A stretch of 64,000 nt of DNA from Paenibacillus ferrarius. GTDB taxonomy: Bacteria; Bacillota; Bacilli; Paenibacillales; NBRC-103111. The position numbers and the translations under genes are program-made. The stretch spans positions 124,001 through 188,000 of the forward strand of contig NZ_MBTG01000002.1 in NCBI RefSeq assembly GCF_002027705.1, given 5' to 3'. The notes under the pieces are model-generated. The model saw only the letters and a program-made list of their open reading frames with translations, was not told where the DNA came from and did no database searches. This document shows, piece after piece, positions 17,613 to 25,511 of the stretch. How positions within the stretch are numbered: the first letter of the stretch is position 1; every line of letters begins with the position of its first letter.

Positions 17613-17875
17613 CGGAACCGTCTCCTATCCTTCAATCTCCATCTAGTGCTTCATATGTATTTAAACCTATATCTAGTAAGTCGTTCAAGAAAAGTTCATC
17701 CTAAATCCAGAAAACCATTACACCTTATCGACAGAAAAACCAGCTCTCTGGAACGGGATTTTGCTCAAAATAATCGATCAAAGTACCGTCCCGCATGGCT
17801 TCTGCGACTATTTTCCTATGTACCGCTGAAGCTCAAATATTCGCTTTTTTTCACGACATCTAGTTGATAGATTCA

Positions 17876-17919
17876 AATTTATATCAATATATTGTGTTTG
17901 TCAACGCTCCATATTGTGT
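17876..17919 (-). promoter_or_regulatory. nrd operon promoter with tandem NrdR boxes
   Basis: TTGACA (17899-17904) and a -10 of TAAATT (17876-17881, 17-bp spacer) or TATAAA (17878-17883, 15 bp) form a promoter. Two NrdR-box-like repeats, ACACAATATATTGATA (17882-17897) and ACACAATATGGAGCGT (17904-17919), are 22 bp apart, about two helical turns, and cover the promoter. NrdR with dATP/ATP is known to repress such operons. The resulting leader to nrdI is about 260 bases, otherwise featureless. Confidence 0.7.
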
Positions 17920-18144
17920 CTTTTAACTGGCAAAATAACGAAACCTAGACAGGACGTGGCTCCAACGGTTTTAAAAATATTTTTTCGAAAAAGACTTGTA
18001 ATTTTCAGATTTGTCGAAAGCAAGAATCACTCATAACTTCCACTAGATGTAGTTTCCCCTCCCCTTCAGCAGAGGCTCGCTAGACCCCCTCAGCGGTCCT
18101 CTAAGGACAATAAAAACGATAAAGCCATACTTCTATCCTCAAGC

Positions 18145-18187
18145 AAAAAAAGCTACTCACGCGCACAGGAGAGTGCGGTGAATAGCT
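18145..18187 (-). terminator. Terminator of serC
   Basis: Minus strand AGCTATTCACCGCAC pairs with GTGCGCGTGAGTAGCT, followed by TTTTTTT. Between it and the nrd promoter (17940-18140) nothing recognisable was seen. Confidence 0.85.
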
Positions 18188-18200
18188 TGAACTCATTTTG

Positions 18201-19289
18201 TTAACCGTTGCGTTTTTGGAAATCGGTCATGAAGTCAGCGAGCGCTTTGCATGAGGCATAAGGAACAGCATTATACGTAGAAGCTCTCAAACCGCCGACA
18301 CTGCGATGGCCTTTCAAGCCGACAAAACCGTTTTGTTCCGTTTCCTTGATGAACTTCTTCTCCAGCTCTTCGTCTTGCAAACGGAAGGTGATGTTCATGG
18401 AAGAACGGCTGCCTTTATCAACAGGACCACGGTAGAAACCGCCGCTTTGATCAATTGCGCTATAAATGAGGCCTGATTTCTCCAAATTGTTCTTCTCAAT
18501 GACAGCTAGTCCACCCTGCTCTTGAATCCATTTCAATACCAGATTCACCATATAAATCGAATACACCGGCGGTGTATTGTAGAGGGAATTGTTTTTGCCA
18601 TGGATTTCATAGCGAAGCATGGTTGGAATCGTTTTGGGCAGATCCTGAAGCAGATCTTCTTTGACAATCACCACCGTCACACCAGACGGACCGAGATTTT
18701 TCTGTGCGCCGGCATAAATCATCCCGAACTTCGAAACATCAACAGGGCGGCTTAGGATATCACTGGACATATCGCCGATAAGCGGTACATTTCCTGTATC
18801 CGGATAGCTTTGGAACTGAGCCCCTTCGATGGTTTCATTGGAGGTCACATGCAGATAAGCCGAATCCGGGTGAAGGCTAATGTCGCTTAAATCCGGAATT
18901 TTCATGAATTTCTGTTCTTGGGAGCTCGCTGCAATCGCCACTTCTCCGAACAGTTTGGCTTCTTGAATCGCTTTCTCTGCCCAAGCGCCCGTCAGCACGT
19001 AGCTGCCCACTTTGCCTGGCTTTAAGAAGTTAAGCGGAATCATCGCGAATTGAGTACTCGCCCCGCCTTGTAGGAATTGAATTTGGTAACCATCCGGAAT
19101 GCTGAAAATTTGTTTCAATAATTGCTGTGTTTCATTATGTACTTGCTCATATTCAGCGCTGCGGTGAGAAATTTCCATGATCGACATGCCGATGCCTTTA
19201 AATTCGACAAGTTCTTCTTGTGCTTTTTGCAGTACTTCGAGCGGTAATGCTGCAGGCCCTGCGTTAAAGTTATAGGCCCTATTTCCCAT
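18201..19289 (-). CDS. serC: Phosphoserine aminotransferase SerC
   Basis: 362 residues, a class V PLP enzyme that makes 3-phosphoserine from 3-phosphohydroxypyruvate and glutamate in serine biosynthesis. It starts with the SerC hallmark YNFNAGPAALP; the PLP lysine lies in YAGAQKNLGPSG, and GLRASTYNA is near the end. ATG at 19289 follows AAAGGTG. It is monocistronic with its own promoter and terminator. Confidence 0.97.
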   Translation of the reverse strand: MGNRAYNFNAGPAALPLEVLQKAQEELVEFKGIGMSIMEISHRSAEYEQVHNETQQLLKQIFSIPDGYQIQFLQGGASTQFAMIPLNFLKPGKVGSYVLTGAWAEKAIQEAKLFGEVAIAASSQEQKFMKIPDLSDISLHPDSAYLHVTSNETIEGAQFQSYPDTGNVPLIGDMSSDILSRPVDVSKFGMIYAGAQKNLGPSGVTVVIVKEDLLQDLPKTIPTMLRYEIHGKNNSLYNTPPVYSIYMVNLVLKWIQEQGGLAVIEKNNLEKSGLIYSAIDQSGGFYRGPVDKGSRSSMNITFRLQDEELEKKFIKETEQNGFVGLKGHRSVGGLRASTYNAVPYASCKALADFMTDFQKRNG

Positions 19290-19322
19290 GAGTGACCACA
19301 CCTTTGCTTTTGTATTATGGCT

Positions 19323-19351
19323 ATGATAGCAATATTCTCCTCATGCATCAA
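19323..19351 (-). promoter_or_regulatory. Candidate serC promoter
   Basis: TTGATG (19346-19351), a 17-bp spacer and TATCAT (19323-19328), ending 34 bases before the start codon. Confidence 0.4.
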
Positions 19352-19429
19352 GTAAAACCTTCATTGGCAATGCTAGGAGAAGCCCAACTGCACAAGGGAC
19401 ATACAGCGAATAAGGAGTACGATTAACCG

Positions 19430-20050
19430 ATGAATTCATTCGATAATGATGCAGCAACACAATCCAACCCTTTGGCCGCCTCGGAGCCCTATCGGCTGTT
19501 CGTGGGCATTGCGCTCCCGCCAGACGTGCAGCGGGAGCTCGAGCTCTGGGCAGGCAGCCTCCAGAAGGCGCTGCCTTTCCAGAAGTGGACGCATCCGCAG
19601 GACGTCCACGTGACGTTATGCTTCCTCGGCGATGCCTCCGCCGAGACTGCTCTGGCCCTGGCGCATGACCTGCGCCAAGTTGCGGCCGCGGCGCCGCCGC
19701 TGGCCCTGCGCGCCGAGGGACTCGGCGTGTTCGGGCCGCCGGCGGCGCCGGCTGCGCTGTGGGCGGGCGTCGCCGGCGACCTGGACGCGCTGGCTGCGCT
19801 GCAGCGCGCGGTCGCGGGCGCCTGCGCCCGCCATGGCTTCCCGGCCGAGGCTCGCGCCTATCGGCCGCACATCACCCTCGCCCGCCGCTTTCGCGCAGCG
19901 GCGGGGCCGTTCCGTCGCGCTGCCCTAGCGGCAGCAGGCGCGCCAGACGGCGGCTGGCCCGCGTGGCGGGTAGAGGACATTGTCCTCTACCGCAGCCACT
20001 TGGGCCGACAGCCCTCTTATGAACCTCTCGCCATTTGCCCATTGGCATGA
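19430..20050 (+). CDS. thpR: RNA 2',3'-cyclic phosphodiesterase ThpR (LigT family)
   Basis: 206 residues. Two HxTx catalytic motifs, HVTL (about 57) and HITL (about 148), are spaced as in the 2H phosphoesterase family. LigT/ThpR proteins open 2',3'-cyclic phosphate RNA ends. The middle of the gene (19480-20000) is far richer in G and C than its neighbours, and Ala-rich as a result, so its codon use stands out. Ribosome site AAGGAG lies 12 bases before ATG. Confidence 0.9.
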   Translation: MNSFDNDAATQSNPLAASEPYRLFVGIALPPDVQRELELWAGSLQKALPFQKWTHPQDVHVTLCFLGDASAETALALAHDLRQVAAAAPPLALRAEGLGVFGPPAAPAALWAGVAGDLDALAALQRAVAGACARHGFPAEARAYRPHITLARRFRAAAGPFRRAALAAAGAPDGGWPAWRVEDIVLYRSHLGRQPSYEPLAICPLA

Positions 20051-20058
20051 AGTTCTAA

Positions 20059-20275
20059 GGAAGACAGCCTCGAATCCGCCCTGAGCCTGCCGAAAAAGCA
20101 GGCTCAACGCACGAAGATGGCTGCAGCCTCCGAAAGCACGCTGAGCCTACCAAAAAGGCCGTCTCCAGAGGAAGACAGCCTCGAATCCGCCCCGAGCCTG
20201 CCGAAAAGGCAGGCTCAAACACAAAGAAGGCCGCATCCTCGCGAAAGCACGCTAAGCCTACCAAAAAAGCCGTCC
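20059..20275. repeat. Two tandem copies of a 111-bp repeat
   Basis: Copy 1 begins at 20059 and copy 2 at 20170, both with GGAAGACAGCCTCGAATCC. Each has a hairpin GAGCCTGCCGAAAA(A/G)GCAGGCTC, a middle region ending CGAAAGCACGCT(G/A)AGCC, and TACCAAAAA before GCCGTC. Being 111 bp long (37 codons) the repeat keeps frame, which creates a spurious repetitive open frame on the minus strand. A third diverged copy lies at 20709. Confidence 0.8.
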
Positions 20276-20375
20276 CATAAGCCAAATTTAGTAGGTAAGC
20301 CTCGATAGATGATGGGATCGATTACCTTAATGTGGTATGAAGGGGCTTCCCGATCAGATCAGATCATCCGAGTGT

Positions 20376-20570
20376 AAAAGCCTGCAAAAATACAGGAATT
20401 CCCGAGCGAATTCGGTTAAAAAGTGGAAATGCCTGCAATTGTGCAGGCATTTTTATCTTTTTCAGCCTCTCATCCAGAAAAAGTCTCAAAAGCCTGCACA
20501 AACGCAGGAATTTAATCATTGAGGCTATTCCAAGAGCAAAAAAGATGTATAATTGCAGGTTTATAGAAAG
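20376..20570. repeat. Four-core palindromic array, copy 1
   Basis: Four 16-bp cores begin at 20381, 20432, 20493 and 20544 (steps 51, 61, 51). The first three are of the CCTGC-N6-GCAGG kind (the first slightly decayed) and the fourth is GATGT-N6-GCAGG. A-rich flanks precede and T-rich flanks follow each core. The same element recurs at 46664 and 61702. Confidence 0.85.
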
Positions 20571-20611
20571 CAACTGGAACTAGAGCTCAAAGAAAGTAGG
20601 AGGCTCATCAA

Positions 20612-20845
20612 GTGATTATCAGAACCTGTAATAGCTACAATGAAATAGATCTGGATGCTCTATTTATACGCATGAAAGAAGATCACACGCAGAATGGCCA
20701 GTTTATGTCCTTCGAAACCGCCCCGAGCCCGCCGAAAAAGCAGGCTCAACACGCAAAGATGGCTGCATTCCCGCGAAAGCACGCTGAGCCTGCCGAAGAG
20801 CTTCAGCTTCTCCAGCCGTCTCATCCAGCCCCTCGCCCAAATTAA
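20612..20845 (+). pseudogene. Truncated gene start running into a repeat
   Basis: GTG at 20612 has a good site (AGGAGG, 8 bases away) and opens MIIRTCNSYNEIDLDALF, then about 12 more plausible residues. From about 20707 the frame enters the third copy of the 111-bp repeat and becomes low-complexity Pro/Ala/Lys. The natural 3' end appears to be lost. The original protein was not recognised. Confidence 0.4.
20709..20825. repeat. Third, diverged copy of the 111-bp repeat
   Basis: CCTTCGAAACCGCCCCGAGC, then the hairpin with GCAGGCTC, then ATGGCTGC and CGCGAAAGCACGCTGAGCCT match the tandem copies at 20059-20275. It ends close to the 3' end of the NUDIX gene. Confidence 0.7.
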
Positions 20846-21465
20846 TCCAGCAGCACTTCTGAGGCTGCGCCTCGAGCAAGCTCGAACATCCGCTGCAGCT
20901 GCTCAAGGGTGTTTCGCTCTACAGAAAGCGGCGGAAGCTCGTTCTCGCCAAAGAAGCCTACGCCGGTTGTTTCCAGACCGGCTTCTTCATGCGCTTTCCC
21001 GCCTGTCAGCTCACACAAGATAAACATCTTGTACACGTGGTTGGGTGAGGGCGGGTGAGCGTGCATTTTCTTATCCAAGACCGCCAGCAGCCTCACCGGC
21101 TTGACCTCATAGCCTGCTTCTTCATATGTCTCCTTCACAGCGACTTCCGATGGTGTAAGCCCGATATCCGCCCACCCTCCGGGCAGCGCCCATGCGCCAT
21201 CTGCTCGCTCTTTGACAAGCAGCAGCTTGTTCTCCTGCAGAATAACTGCACGAATATCAACCTTTGGCGTCTGATACCCTTGCTCGCTCGCAAATAAATC
21301 CGTCACCTTATCCATCGGTGTATCTGTAAAGTGGCTCATCATCTCCACGCTGATCTTGCGCAGCGCCTCATACCTCTCCAAATCATAGCCATTCTCGCCA
21401 TAGGTCAGTCCCGCTTGACTGATCGCTTGAATTTGTTTGGCCCAATCCAACCAAGGGATATTCAT
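20842..21465 (-). CDS. NUDIX hydrolase, YjhB-like
   Basis: 207 residues. An N-terminal helical segment (WLDWAKQIQAISQAGLTYG) typical of YjhB-type ADP-ribose or nucleoside-diphosphate hydrolases is followed by the Nudix domain; its box starts GGWADIGLTPSEVAVKETYE and ends EEAGYEV, with Lys in place of the usual Arg before the catalytic Glu cluster. ATG at 21465 shares one base with the upstream stop (TGATG), so it is translationally coupled to the glycosylase gene. Both may serve nucleotide or DNA damage clean-up. Confidence 0.88.
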   Translation of the reverse strand: MNIPWLDWAKQIQAISQAGLTYGENGYDLERYEALRKISVEMMSHFTDTPMDKVTDLFASEQGYQTPKVDIRAVILQENKLLLVKERADGAWALPGGWADIGLTPSEVAVKETYEEAGYEVKPVRLLAVLDKKMHAHPPSPNHVYKMFILCELTGGKAHEEAGLETTGVGFFGENELPPLSVERNTLEQLQRMFELARGAASEVLLD

Positions 21466-21989
21466 CAATTTCCCATCTCCGTTCCGCTATAATCGCTGAG
21501 GCCGCGATAGATCGCAACCATCTCCTCCAACCTCATTCGAACTAGTCCACTTGACGAAGGACACACATACTCAATGATACCTTCCACATATGGATCTGGC
21601 TGTGTCCCCCACTGCACACTTTTGCGGCCGCTGTATTGTTCGTATACGCCCTTACCAACGAAACAAACAACACTCGGCTGATAGGTCAGAATTTTTTGCT
21701 TCAATATAAGGCGTCCTTCTCGGTATTCATCCGCTGTAATTTCTGCAGCCGTCAAAGTGGGGCGAGCCACGATATTGGTAAAGCCGTAACCAAGCTCCAA
21801 CAAATCCTGGTCCTCTTGCGGGGTATACAACCGCGGTGTGATTCCCGCCTGATTCAGAATACGATAGAAGCGGTTGCTTGGACTCGCATAATGATGACCG
21901 GTTTCACCGGATCGAAGACTCGGATTATATCCGACAAATAGAATTCTTAAACCCTCTCTCAGATGATCCGAGATAGGCTCAATCCCCAT
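21465..21989 (-). CDS. Mug-type mismatch-specific uracil/thymine DNA glycosylase
   Basis: 174 residues. The fold 2 UDG family motif appears as FVGYNPSLRSGETGHHYASPSNRFY near the N-terminus, and the second motif as CPSSSGLVR near the C-terminus. Mug enzymes remove U or T opposite G and ethenocytosine. AGGAGGTG precedes the ATG. First gene of a two-gene unit with the NUDIX hydrolase. Confidence 0.85.
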   Translation of the reverse strand: MGIEPISDHLREGLRILFVGYNPSLRSGETGHHYASPSNRFYRILNQAGITPRLYTPQEDQDLLELGYGFTNIVARPTLTAAEITADEYREGRLILKQKILTYQPSVVCFVGKGVYEQYSGRKSVQWGTQPDPYVEGIIEYVCPSSSGLVRMRLEEMVAIYRGLSDYSGTEMGN

Positions 21990-22053
21990 GATGAATACAC
22001 CTCCTGCCTTTTCATATCTTTCCTTCTTAGATTACCATTTCAGATGAGCATAC

Positions 22054-22077
22054 GAAAAGCCGAGGAAACCCCGGCTC
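22054..22077 (-). terminator. Terminator of the DUF1800-DUF1501 operon
   Basis: Minus strand AGCCGGGG-TTT-CCTCGGCT with TTTT following. Confidence 0.7.
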
Positions 22078-22081
22078 TGCC

Positions 22082-23314
22082 TTAAATAAATTTTAAGTTC
22101 TCATACGATTTATTGAGCACCGCGGCTGCATCGCCTTTTAGCCATTTATCAATGAGCGTGTTGTACACCGAGCGGAAGTCCACCTCATACTTCAGATCTC
22201 CGTTGTCCAGATTGCTGAGACTTGGATACGCGCCATACAGGCCGCCGTTCACCTTCCCTCCGATCACAAACATGGGCGCGGCCGTTCCGTGGTCAGTCCC
22301 TCCACTGCCGTTCTCCTTCACTCGACGTCCGAATTCAGAAAACATCATGACCATCACACGATCCTGCAAACCTTGCGCCTCCAAATCTTTGTAGAAAGCG
22401 GTCAATCCTTCGTCGACCTGCGTTAATACTTTAGCATGCTGGACCTTCTCATCCGCATGGTCATCGAAGCCGCCAATTTGGACATTAAATACCCGGGTAC
22501 CTGATTTGCCAGCCAGCAGCTTGGATACGAGTTGCAGATCCTTGGCAAAATTCGTCTTTGGATATTCGATTTTATTCGCGTAGGTAGCCGTTAAAGCTTG
22601 AATTGCTTCTACACTTTTGTAAGCCTCATACCCGCGTCCCGAAATGACACGCAGCTGTTCCACCTGATTTTGTGCACTATACATGTCCAAAAAAGCTTTG
22701 GTTAAACGATTCTTGTCAAGCATCGCCGTTTTCGGATCAATGAGATTATAGGTCTCAAGCGATTGTACTACAGGGAAACTCAGTTTATCCGAGGCAAATG
22801 CCTTGCTTCCTGATGCCCCAACTTGAACCGCTTTTAGCGGATTGTTGTTGCCGCGCAGCGAGGATTCGACATAACGGGCGAGCCATCCGCTGCGGCTAAT
22901 CTTCTCTGGCTCAGCGGTTTGCCAAATTTCCATCGAGCGGAAGTGAGAGTGATCCGGCTCGGGATACCCTACACCCTGTATAACCGCCAATTTCCCAAGC
23001 TTATAAAGTGCTGACAAGCCAACAAGACTCGGGTGCAAGCCGACATGGTTATCCAGTGCCAATACATCCTTCTGTTGGTATGCCAGTGTAGGCCTCGAAT
23101 CATAGTAGACACCTTGTCCATAAGGAATCAATGTATTAATCCCATCATTCCCTCCGCTTAATTGAACGACCACAAGCACAGGATTCTCGATATCATCCTC
23201 CAAGCTGCTGGCTAGAATCGATTTGCCTGTTTCCGTGAACAAAGCCCCGCCCAGCCCAAGTGTGGCGAACAGCGCAGTCCCTTTCAGGAGAAAATCCCTT
23301 CTCGTTAATTTCAC
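22082..23314 (-). CDS. DUF1501 family protein, Tat-exported
   Basis: 410 residues. A twin-arginine signal (TRRDFLLKG, Arg5-Arg6) followed by a hydrophobic stretch predicts Tat export. The body matches DUF1501, related to alkaline-phosphatase/sulfatase folds: VVVQLSGGNDGINTL, NVQIGGFDDHADE, VMMFSEFGRRVKENGSGGTDHG. No enzymatic activity is established for the family. It follows the DUF1800 gene by 13 bases; the two are a recurrent bacterial pair. Confidence 0.88.
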   Translation of the reverse strand: MKLTRRDFLLKGTALFATLGLGGALFTETGKSILASSLEDDIENPVLVVVQLSGGNDGINTLIPYGQGVYYDSRPTLAYQQKDVLALDNHVGLHPSLVGLSALYKLGKLAVIQGVGYPEPDHSHFRSMEIWQTAEPEKISRSGWLARYVESSLRGNNNPLKAVQVGASGSKAFASDKLSFPVVQSLETYNLIDPKTAMLDKNRLTKAFLDMYSAQNQVEQLRVISGRGYEAYKSVEAIQALTATYANKIEYPKTNFAKDLQLVSKLLAGKSGTRVFNVQIGGFDDHADEKVQHAKVLTQVDEGLTAFYKDLEAQGLQDRVMVMMFSEFGRRVKENGSGGTDHGTAAPMFVIGGKVNGGLYGAYPSLSNLDNGDLKYEVDFRSVYNTLIDKWLKGDAAAVLNKSYENLKFI

Positions 23315-23327
23315 TTCTTCACCCCCG

Positions 23328-24647
23328 CTATTTCATTTGAGCTTCCGGACTAATTAAGACTAATTGCAGCAAGCCTCTTAGACCTGAATTTTTCTGCTTC
23401 GTATGTACAATCGTATCCTCCGCATAAGCACTAAGCCCTGCCAACGTTTTATCCGACAAATTCGTGACATCTATTCGCTGACTCCACAGCTTCACCCACT
23501 CTTCAGAGCGATCCGTTTGCTGCGGTGTAAAATCAGGCGAGGCAAGCACCTTGAGATTCATCTGCTTGGCAATAGACTCTGCGAACTGGTACCTCGCTAA
23601 GAGCGTATTCGTATTCAACCACGAGGCTCCGCCTCTCCAGCCTGCAACATCGGGCGGAGAATACAATTCCTGCCCCATCTTCCTCATGGCTTGAGCGTGT
23701 CCTTTGGAGACCGTGATTTTAAGTGATTTCAAAATACCTGCCACATAATCAGCCGGCGTTTTGATCAATGCCATTCGCCATTTCTCTTCATAGAACTCGT
23801 CGGAGAGGAACAGTTCTTGAAGCACTTCTCCGATAGTGGCTTTGTTTACGATGTGAGCGGCTATTTGTTGAACCCAGCTTTCAGAAGGGTTATCCGCGGC
23901 AAAATATTTGAGCAGCTTGGTTGCCAAAAAGGTGGACAGCGTCTGCTGATGGACAATAATGTCAATGGCCGCCTCCGAATCCAAATTCCCTTTCTCACCG
24001 AGCAGCTGCTTCGTATCATTATCATGCTGCTTTTGATTAAAAGCGACCGTATTGTCCTTCTTGTCATACGTCCAGCCAGTGAACGCGCGTGCTGCTTCCT
24101 TGACGTCGCTTTCCGTATAATGACCAATCCCGAGGGTGAATAGCTCCATTACCTCACGAGCGTAATTCTCATTTGGTTTTCCTTTTTTATTGCGATTCAC
24201 ATCCAGCCAAATCATCATAGCGGGATCCTTGCTAATCGCAAGCAGCAGATCTTGAAAGTTGCCAAGAGCAAACTTGCGAAACAATGCATTCTGTTGCACC
24301 ATTAAGGCAACATCATTAACTTTGTAATTCGCCGTTGCAAAATGGCCATGCCAAAACAAGGTCATTTTCTCGACCAGCGGCGCATCCGAATTAACCATCC
24401 GATAGAGCCAATACATTTGCTGGTCAGCCAATTGCATAGGGTCCAGCGCTTTCTTCCCATCAGCGGTTAATTGATCAAATGGGATTAACACGGATGCTTG
24501 TGTCAGCAAGCTTTCACCGGCTATTAGACGACGTACCGTCTCCTCACGGCCATGCGCCACGCAAGCGGCAATCTCTTCTTGCGCAGCGCCAAATCCGGCA
24601 CGCAGCAATAAATGAACAACTTCCTTGTTGGTCCAGGGTAAGCTCAT
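23328..24647 (-). CDS. DUF1800 family protein
   Basis: 439 residues. Family segments include VVHLLLRAGFG near the N-terminus, MTLFWHGHFATA, a long NYAREVMELFTLG helix and FTGWTYD. Function is unknown. It has no obvious signal peptide, unlike its partner; it may travel with the Tat-exported DUF1501 protein. ATG at 24647 lies after GGAGG. First gene of a two-gene operon. Confidence 0.88.
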   Translation of the reverse strand: MSLPWTNKEVVHLLLRAGFGAAQEEIAACVAHGREETVRRLIAGESLLTQASVLIPFDQLTADGKKALDPMQLADQQMYWLYRMVNSDAPLVEKMTLFWHGHFATANYKVNDVALMVQQNALFRKFALGNFQDLLLAISKDPAMMIWLDVNRNKKGKPNENYAREVMELFTLGIGHYTESDVKEAARAFTGWTYDKKDNTVAFNQKQHDNDTKQLLGEKGNLDSEAAIDIIVHQQTLSTFLATKLLKYFAADNPSESWVQQIAAHIVNKATIGEVLQELFLSDEFYEEKWRMALIKTPADYVAGILKSLKITVSKGHAQAMRKMGQELYSPPDVAGWRGGASWLNTNTLLARYQFAESIAKQMNLKVLASPDFTPQQTDRSEEWVKLWSQRIDVTNLSDKTLAGLSAYAEDTIVHTKQKNSGLRGLLQLVLISPEAQMK

Positions 24648-24710
24648 AATTTCCCTCCTCGCCCTAATTTCCAAACTGTACCATACAAATATGTCAAAAG
24701 TGTGTGGAAA

Positions 24711-24742
24711 ACAAAAAATAAACCGAAAATTCCGGTTTATTT
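24711..24742 (-). terminator. Terminator of the FMN reductase gene
   Basis: AATAAACCG (24717-24725) pairs with CGGTTTATT (24733-24741); on the minus strand the stem is followed by TTTTTTG. Confidence 0.8.
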
Positions 24743-24782
24743 GGGGATCATTTATATAAAGTTCATTTATTCCAGGGCCATC

Positions 24783-25334
24783 TTATGAATTGACAGATAA
24801 TTGTTTCGTTAAATCAAGGAAAGAACTTACGACACGTCGAACCCGTTTATCTAGATCCGGATGGATGTCGCTATGCGCCACATCAGCTTGAAAGCTTTTC
24901 CGTTGATCGCCGCCGATGGATAACCACTCTGGGCAATTAATGCCATGAAGGTTGCGTACAATCGTTTGCAGCTGGGTTAAGGAGCTAACGGCAATCGCTC
25001 CGCCTGCCGAGCTGACGGATAATACGGCTTTATTGTGGAAATAGTCCTGACTAATATGATCAAGCGCATTTTTAAGTACGCCTGAAATTCCGCTATGATA
25101 CTCCGGCGTTGCAAGAACAATACCCTCGGCTTCATGCAGCGCATGCTTGTACGTCTCCAATGCTTCATGACCGCCGTGAGCATCATCCGGTGAATAGAAA
25201 GGAAGCGGAGATTGGTACAAATCAATCAGCTTGACCTGATGACCCTCTTGCTGGATCAGGTGCTGAATATATTGGCCTAACTTTGTACTTGTCGCTAATT
25301 TCTGATTACTTCCTGCTACAATGGTTATCTTCAA
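24783..25334 (-). CDS. NAD(P)H-dependent FMN reductase, azoreductase/ChrR type
   Basis: 183 residues, flavodoxin-like fold. The FMN phosphate loop GSNQKLATSTKLGQ is at the N-terminus and the family hallmark PEYHSGISGVLKNALDH is in the middle. Such enzymes reduce quinones, azo dyes or metal ions and protect against oxidative stress. It stands alone with promoter and terminator. Confidence 0.9.
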   Translation of the reverse strand: MKITIVAGSNQKLATSTKLGQYIQHLIQQEGHQVKLIDLYQSPLPFYSPDDAHGGHEALETYKHALHEAEGIVLATPEYHSGISGVLKNALDHISQDYFHNKAVLSVSSAGGAIAVSSLTQLQTIVRNLHGINCPEWLSIGGDQRKSFQADVAHSDIHPDLDKRVRRVVSSFLDLTKQLSVNS

Positions 25335-25371
25335 CTTTCATCGTCCTTCCTTGCATCTATATAGTTCTACT

Positions 25372-25377
25372 ATTATA
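25372..25377 (-). promoter_or_regulatory. -10 element of the FMN reductase gene
   Basis: A perfect TATAAT on the minus strand, 38 bases before the start codon; the -35 is not clear. Confidence 0.45.
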
Positions 25378-25440
25378 CAACATTTGCTATCAAATGGAAT
25401 GGCTAATTGATAACTATTATCAGGAAAGTTTAATAATAAA

Positions 25441-25485
25441 TAAGAGCCGCTTCTTCTATATGTACAATAGAAGAAGCAGCTCTTT
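25441..25485 (-). terminator. Terminator of glnA
   Basis: AGAGC-GCTTCTTCTAT pairs with ATAGAAGAAGC-GCTCT (one internal mismatch), followed by TATTTATT on the minus strand. Confidence 0.85.
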
Positions 25486-25511
25486 CGTTATTCATGTATA
25501 AGTGCTAATGA

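Noticed and set aside
17613..17875. T-box or cobalamin riboswitch in the nrd leader
   Set aside because: No T-box sequence, cobalamin B12-box or terminator is present.
19632..19928. Overlapping long frames inside thpR
   Set aside because: High GC removes stops in all frames; only the frame with two HxTx motifs is meaningful.
20055..20285. Repetitive 76-codon frame on the minus strand
   Set aside because: It is a by-product of the 111-bp repeat length being a multiple of three; no ribosome site and repeat-derived composition.
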